Source: Allium sativum (lineage: Eukaryota > Streptophyta > Magnoliopsida > Asparagales > Amaryllidaceae). Taken from it: DNA of 64,000 nucleotides. Of this stretch, positions 58,001-64,000 are shown piece by piece (the stretch's first letter is position 1; each line of letters opens with the position of its first letter). The stretch is from positions 93,826,599-93,890,598 of the forward strand of contig CM060911.1 of assembly GCA_030737875.1 (NCBI GenBank). Direction: 5' to 3'. The position numbers and the translations under genes are program-made. The notes beneath the pieces are model-generated. The model saw nothing but the letters and a program-made list of their open reading frames with translations, did no database searches and was not told the DNA's origin.

Positions 58001-58849
58001 TTTATTTAGTTCCTATGCATGTTAAAAACAATAGTTCCATCACAAATATTTATTTCAACGTCCGCATATCTTTAGCATATCACACATATGATAAAAATGA
58101 TATTTTTATCATTTAAAATATTTATTTAACCAATGGATGGTTTCAACACTTCACAGTTTCAATAAAAATGTAATTTTTATTGTTCGATCTTTTTATTCAA
58201 CACATGAACTTTTCCACTACACACACTTCTCAACAAATGAGTATTTCCACACATGGACATTTTATTTATGTTGTTCATATTAGAAAGATGAAATTTTTTA
58301 TTGTTGAAACTAGTTATATAAGGCGAATATTTTTGATACTTCATATATATATATATATATATAAATGTAATTTTTATTGTTTAAACACTCCATTCATTCA
58401 CAAATGAATTTAATTTTCATACAACACTTTTCAACACATGAATGTTTCCACACATGGACATAGTTTCAATATATGGCTTTAATTTCAATGCATGTAAAAT
58501 AATTCCAACATATGAAAATAATTCTAACACACAAAGATTATTCAAAATTTCGGCAGCATAACGGCAGGGTAGTTAAAACCGGCACCGTCCCTAGTACGGC
58601 TCCTCGCTCTACCTTAAAACCTCGCGGTTTTTGACAATGGGGATTCATGCATCTAATTCGCACGCAGGCGGCATGTTTATTTTTATTTCCACAAATATTT
58701 TCAATTCATTTCAATCACCAATGGGTATTTTTCAACCACAACCAAACAATATCAACCACAAACAATTATTCAACCATTCGTATTTTTCATCCAATATTTC
58801 ACACCAATTCACCACAATAAATATCGTCCATGGTTTGTGGACGAGGGGA

Positions 58850-58899
<50 letters not shown>

Positions 58900-60453
58900 T
58901 TTGCTATATTTCACTAGCATTTCAACACATATATCAATTATTCTATGCATGTAAAAATTCATACTTCGCTCATATAGCTTACACTACGCATGTACATGAG
59001 GTATACAACACGTATGTAATTTATATTTCGCTTATATAAATTATACACGACATTTTCCATTGAATTTCACGTTAATTTAGATTTCTCACCTTGGTTTTCT
59101 GAGCGCTAAAAATCGATACGATGTCAGAAAAATTCGTAGCTTCTTCTATTGGGTAGAGAGCTTCCTTGCGGTCTCGATGTTTCCTGTTTCATCGAATTTC
59201 GTCAACACACCAAAAAGATATGATTTTTCAAAGCGTAAAGATCAAAGAAAAACGCACTTTCAGAAAGCTTCAAAACTAGGTTTGCGGTTTTCGCGAGAAC
59301 CGGGGCACGAGGGGACGATCAGGAAGTTGGACGTGGAAGAGCTTCAAGAGGGCTACAGGCGCGCGGCGGTTTGGTGGGGTTCAGTGGCGCAGATCGGCGG
59401 CAGTTTGAAGGTCGGAATTTTGGAAGGGGATATCTCGACGTAGAGGCGACGATAGGGGGAGCTCCTTATATGGATTTGAAGAGGAGAGGGAGAACTACAA
59501 AAAGTTGAACTGGGGGAGGAGCTAATTCGGGCTGTGGCGATCGGAAATCGCCAGGGAAAGGGGGAAAGGGTTTCCGCCGTTGAAGTCGGGGTCGGGGGGG
59601 TTTTCTGATATATTTTTTTTAATTATGAATGGAGAAATATGATTGGTCGAGGATTATATTTAATTTTTAAATAGTGTTTTCTCAAACGAACTCCTTTTTA
59701 AACCCAACGACTGTCGCCCCTAGCTAAATACCCCCATTCCGGACACAATGGGATATGTTTCGTAGGCCAATTCGACTGTTACAGTCAGTTTTTTTTCAAA
59801 TTAAAGTATAAAACATTTAATTTTTAACTCTGAACGCACATTTCAATTTGCCAGGGCCACAAACTGATATGAAAAATTCCAGAAAAATAAATCTAGCTAT
59901 GTTTTGATGCTACGGTCCCAACAAAACTAGTTTCGTCGAATTCTGAGGTCGTTTAAAAAATGGCCATTTTCTGGTCGATCCAATTTAACAGAAATCGACC
60001 AAACACATTTTCTTTTGCCACGCTCACATACTAGCTTCAAAAATTATGAAATTTGAAACCTAGCTATAGTTTGACATCCCGGACCCAACAAAAGTGGTTT
60101 CGTCGAATTCCGAGGTCGTATGCAAAATATCAATTTTCCAGGGCTATATATTCTATATACCGACCCTTCTGAAAATTCATTCGGCCATAACTTTTGATTC
60201 CCGTTATGAAACTTCGATTTTTCAGATTCGTTAGAAAGGTATTGACTAACAGATTTAAATATTTTTGGTTTCGCTAAAATCCATTATGTTTTCCACCCTG
60301 CACAGTCAGTCAAAGTTTGAATTCAAATTTTCAAACTGACTCACTATTTCTAATTCACTATTTTATTGAAATATTCTATTTCAATTATTCAAATTCCTTT
60401 GAAATAACCAATTTAAAAATTTTAAATTGGCTCGTATTTTCCGGGTTATTACA
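55049..60453 (-). repeat. Reversed solo LTR F (5405 bp), A-like family
   Basis: Perfect 5-bp duplications TGTAA flank it (55044-55048 and 60454-60458). On the minus strand it starts TGTAATAACCCGG at 60453 and ends TCGTCACA at 55049, like A but shorter. It carries U3 modules, the promoter box (about 59700-59725), a leader (59290-59560), an acceptor at 59185, an 85-nt exon ending in CCAAG|GTGAGA (59100), a long TA run (58850-58892), the conserved box (58547-58645) and the conserved block with the stem-loop. No element interior is present, so it is a solo LTR. Confidence 0.93.
55647..55718 (-). other. Covarying stem-loop in LTR F
   Basis: On the minus strand GCCATTATAAG and CTTATAATGGC pair perfectly over 11 bp. 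The third pair is C-G, where E has T-A and A has a T-G wobble. The inner ACTC/GAGT pair is present. Confidence 0.7.
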
Positions 60454-61860
60454 TGTAAATGGACAGTGTGTCTAACATTGGATTTCAGTCTGTGTGATTG
60501 ATTTCTATTAAATATATATCTGTTTGGCGGTGGAGAATTTATTCTCTTGCTTAACGCCTTTCTCTGAGACGTACGAGCTCAGGGTTTATATACTGATGGA
60601 TATCAAACGCATAAAGTGAATTGCCTGTGTGGCATGCCTGAGTGGCAATTGATCAAGACTTCTGTTGAAAAGAAAAGTCTTGTGGTGATGATCAAAGCAC
60701 GGCCTTTGTGGTGTAGCTTTGTGTAACGTTGATTCGCGAGCCTCACATCCCGGTAGTGGACCATAAACGGGAGAGGACCTCAGGGAGGACATGCGTTTCT
60801 TTCTAGCTAGAAGTGGCGTCAGTGGTTTTACACGCCCTGACGAGTTTGACTTATGTGGTTGTTGCTGTTGCGAGGCACCTCGGTTTGATCGGACGATCCG
60901 GGTCCGATGGAGTCATTCGTTGGCTCATTTACGCCCCATAGGGCGGGGAAACGCATGTTCAGGGTTTAAGTTTAATCCACATAGGTGGAACGGCCCTGTC
61001 GCTCCAAGGGGCAGTTGCGGTTGTTCCTGAGGCTCGGGCTAGGTAGTCTCGAATTCGGTAGAGGACTATCTTTTGCCTCAGTTCATAGATGGAAATCCAA
61101 CTTCCAATACGTGACGTTTCGATTTTAGTAGTAATCCTATATATGGCGACATAGTGGGATGGGGCGCTTATGCCGTCTATGATTGATATTTATGATTTGA
61201 AGTTGTTTTATACACTATACACTTATCGTACTACCAAAATAATCTGTTTTTAAACGTATCAAGCATTCTTTGGCTATTATAAGGTAAAACCCTATCCCCC
61301 GGCTTGCGTTGCATTGTGTGATGGGACCTGGGTCTTATAATAGCTTCATTATTCTTTATTTAGCATTGTGCTATTGTTTTATGCATTGGTATTCTTGGGA
61401 GGAAACTCGTTTCGTGTTATACGGCGTGGTCCCTTGATTTACCTAACTTTAAAATAAAGATTAGTAACCGTTTTAGTTCTCACACCAGTCCCATGACTGA
61501 CCTGGAGTTTATTGTTTTAACCTAAACTCTGGGTGCCCCTATTTTGACACGGGCGGCTAGTAGTTTTGGTTTTGCAGATTTATATTCACAGGATCCTGGT
61601 TTACAGCTGGAACGATATCCAAAAAGCTTTGTATCCTTATATCTCTTCTAGTTGTGTATTGTATTATTTTCCGCTGCAATGTATTTAAATGTAATTTAAA
61701 TCTCTGATATTTCTGTGTAATATTTATCATACTCTGTATATTCTTGTAATCTGATGCAATGTTGTAATATACAATGAAATGTTCTTCCGTCCGCGTTCTT
61801 TTGTGGCTTGTTTTTGAACTATCCGCGCTTTCCTTCACGGGGAAGTTACGGGTTTTTACA
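60454..61860 (+). repeat. Solo LTR E, right part
   Basis: After the TGTAA duplication this resumes LTR E in the conserved block and ends GGGTTTTTACA at 61860, followed by the duplication GCAAT (61861-61865). Removing F and one TGTAA restores a continuous 'gacttgtaaatgg' block seen in the other LTRs. Small open frames inside are not genes. Confidence 0.92.
61273..61344 (+). other. Covarying stem-loop in LTR E
   Basis: GCTATTATAAG and CTTATAATAGC pair perfectly over 11 bp. The inner pair is ACCC/GGGT where the others have ACTC/GAGT, a compensatory T-A to C-G change. Confidence 0.7.
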
Positions 61861-61865
61861 GCAAT

Positions 61866-63700
61866 CAAGACTTGAAAGTCTGGACTGATGCTTCTAAAGA
61901 AGGTCTTGGTGCAGTATTAATGCAAAGAGGTCAGGTGGTCGCCTATGCTAGCCGTCAATTGAAGCCACACGAGAAGAATTATGTAACTCACGATCTTGAA
62001 TTGTTAGCCATCGTGTTCGCTATGAAAATTTGGAGGCATTTTCTATTGCGTGAAAAATTTGAATTATATACTAATCACCAATCATTGAAGTATCTGCTCA
62101 CCCAGAAAGATCTGAATATGTGGTATCAGCATTGGTTAGAATTTCTCGCGGCATATGATCTTGATATTTTATATACTCCGGGGAAAGCCAATGTTGTGGC
62201 TGATGCGCTCAACAGAAAGAATGTAATCATTGCCAATCTTATAATCACGCCTTCGTTGACAGATAACATATTTGCTCTTCCGAAGGATGATCACTTCAAT
62301 CAGAAGATCAGAGAGAGGATTCAGAAAGGAGAGCCCTCGAGTTTTCAGATTGGTAACGATGGGGTTCTATGGTTAAAAGGCCGAATTTGTATTCCAAATA
62401 TTTCTGAGCTCCGGAAAGAAGTACTGGATGAATGTCACAAATCTAAACTGAGTATCCATCCAGGAGTAAGCAAAATGTATAATGATATCAAACGCACCTT
62501 TTGGTGGAGATCGATGAAAAGAGACATTTCCTTGTACGTTAGCCGGTGTACTACTTTTCAACAAGTCAAAAGCAATCAACAGACACTCGCTGGATTGTTG
62601 CAACCGTTGGAAATTCCAGGTTGGAAGTGGGAACAGATTTCTATGGTTTTCATAGATGGTTTGCCCAGAACTAGGAAAGGGAATGACAACATTTGGGTGA
62701 TCGTAAACCGTTTCACGAAGATCGCCCATTTTATACTTGTCAGATCGAATTGAACCGCTCAGAGTCTGGCGCAGATTTATTTTAAAGAAATTGTTAAACT
62801 GCACGGAGTTCCCAGGAGTATCGTTAGTGATCGTTACCCAATTTTTGCTAGTAAATTCTGGGAAGCATTCCAAGAAGAATTGGGAACGGAATTGAACTTG
62901 AGCACCACTTATCATCCTCAAACAGATGGTCAGACTGAGAGGGTGAATCGTATCCTAGAAGATTTATTGCGGGCATGTGTTATTAATTTTGGCGGATCAT
63001 AGGAAGATCACTTGCATTTGGCTAAGTTCTCATACAATAACAGCTACCAAGAAAGCCTGGAAATGTCACCATTCGGAGCACTTATGGTAGACCGTGCAGA
63101 TCTACCACTTGTTGGGTAGAACCTGGCAATAAACTTGTATTGGGACCAGATATGATTTGCGAAGCGGCGGACAAAGTCGATTTCATTAAGAAGCGATTAC
63201 AAACGGCTCAAAGCCAATAGGAGAGTCATGCATATTCGAGAAGAAGAGATTTGTCTTTCTCTGTTGGTGACTATGTATATCTACGGGTTTCTCCGATGAT
63301 AGGAGTAGTCTGATTCCGTAAAACAGGGAAGTTGGTGCCTAGATTTATTGGTCCATTTCCTATACTTGAACAGATTGGAACTCTCGCTTATAAGGTTCAA
63401 CTGCCTGATTGGTTGCTTGGAGTACATGATGTGTTTCACGTATCTCAACTTCGAAAGCATGTACATGATCCAGACTTAGTCGTGGAAGAAGTCGCGCAAC
63501 AAGATTTGGAAATTAGTCCAGAATTGGCTGTGAGAAGAGAGCCGATAAAGATTATTAGCAAAGAAACTAAAGAGCTGAGGAACAAGAAGGTTCACTTAGT
63601 CAAAGTTCAATGGAGTGGAGATCCGCGAGACTGTACTTGGGAAATGGAGGAGAGCATTAAGAAAGCCTATCCCAATTGTAGGGTGGATATCTCTGATTAA
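61866..63700 (+). pseudogene. Element D pol, second part (RNase H, integrase, chromodomain)
   Basis: This continues D after the GCAAT duplication. The segment open to 62753 holds RNase H ([39 protein letters not shown]), the integrase zinc region and the start of the core. The first catalytic Asp is lost (SMVFIDGLP, where A and B have SMDFIDGLP), and the zinc site reads CTTF, lacking its second Cys. A TGA at 62751-62753 is followed by further stops (near 62999 and 63219, for example) and frameshifts through the core, although SDR and QTERVNR are still legible. The segment 63332-63700 is open again and holds the integrase C terminus and chromodomain (VKVQWSGDPRDCTWE), ending with VDISD. Confidence 0.9.
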
Positions 63701-63874
63701 CTCTGGTGCAAGGTAGCAAAGAAACTAAAAGAGCTGAGGAACAAGAAGGTTCACTTAGTCAAAGTGCAATGGAGTGGAGATCCGCGAGACTATACTTGGG
63801 AAGCGGAGTAGAGCATTAAGAAAGCCTATCCCAATTGCAGGGTGGATATCTCTGATTAACTCTGGTGCAAGGTA
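63557..63874 (+). repeat. Tandem duplication of the chromodomain tail in D
   Basis: The segment from agcaaagaaac to ggtgcaaggta occurs twice, at 63557-63714 and 63715-63874. The second copy has an extra A near its start and a TAG where the first has a sense codon, so it is untranslated debris behind the normal stop. The two copies are very similar, so the duplication is later than most of D's lesions. Confidence 0.9.
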
Positions 63875-64000
63875 CATTTACCATATTTTGCATTTCCGTA
63901 CTGTTTTCGACCTTGTTGTTGTTTTCTTTTCATGGATGTAAAATTTTTAATTATATAATCTGAATGAATTTTTTTATAAAAAGAGTATATGAATTAATTA
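63875..64000 (+). other. 3' tail of element D, polypurine tract lost
   Basis: The start resembles the post-stop tail of A (tttcatggatgtaaaattttta against ttttcgaggacgaaaagtttta). Where A has AAGTGGGGGAGAT and the LTR, this reads AT-rich sequence with no TGTAACA start. D therefore appears truncated or degraded here, or the 3' LTR lies beyond a further insertion. Confidence 0.5.

Larger units (their letters stand above)
43228..63945 (+). mobile_element. Element D: degraded chromovirus, interrupted by E and F
   Basis: It has a 5' LTR (43228-47743), a primer site, gag-pol in two pieces (47994-50463 and 61866 onward) and a 3' tail related to that of A. No polypurine tract or 3' LTR is recognisable before the window ends. 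The target duplication can therefore not be checked; the left candidate is ACTGG, 43223-43227. Its Pol is closer to that of A than to B. Multiple stops and frameshifts make it clearly older than A and B. Confidence 0.88.

Overview
This window looks like intergenic DNA from the nuclear genome of a flowering plant with a large, repeat-rich genome. I found no host gene. Almost everything is LTR retrotransposon sequence, nested up to five levels deep, and five insertions can be delimited to the base by target-site duplications (TSDs). The plant assignment rests on Ty3/gypsy chromoviruses with a C-terminal chromodomain, initiator-Met-tRNA primer sites (TGGTATCAGAGC), a Ty1/copia element and AT-rich non-coding DNA. 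Element letters used here (A, B, C, D, E, F, G, H, K) are my own labels.

Layout. 1-1626 and 18007-18849 are two halves of an old LTR (H), split by element A (1627-18001, TSD GTGGG). A is a complete chromovirus whose two LTRs are each 5890 bp, longer than its 4.6 kb interior. 18850-22378 holds a possible Helitron end, a reversed LTR fragment (K) and an unassigned promoter-like stretch. From 22379 to 42762 a decayed copia element lies on the minus strand. It is interrupted by B (24631-36205, TSD TTACC), a complete chromovirus with 3.2 kb LTRs, and by C (36556-42539), a 6 kb solo LTR. At 42763 begins a reversed LTR (G), entered at 43228 by chromovirus D, which runs past the last recognisable pol sequence near 63.9 kb. 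D is interrupted in RNase H by solo LTR E (50464-61860, TSD GCAAT), and E is interrupted by reversed solo LTR F (55049-60453, TSD TGTAA).

How the parts work together. A, B and D each encode one Gag-protease-RT-RNase H-integrase-chromodomain polyprotein. All three are broken: A has two in-frame TAG codons and a lost zinc-binding Cys, B has two frameshifts and one stop, and D has many lesions. A, C, D, E, F and K share one LTR plan despite heavy divergence: a U3 built of repeated modules, a promoter box, a family-specific often GC-rich leader, a short (about 100 nt) intron-like segment, an exon of about 85-103 nt ending in a splice-donor-like motif, AT-rich tandem repeats, then a conserved block of about 1.2 kb. 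That block contains a stem-loop whose arms show compensatory base changes between families.

The two most interesting signals are this covarying stem-loop and the predicted spliced leader, in which the gag start codon of A, B and D sits within 10 nt of a splice-acceptor-like sequence. A third is an array of 19-nt hairpins at the start of the window, whose stems also show compensatory changes from unit to unit. All alignments were made by eye.
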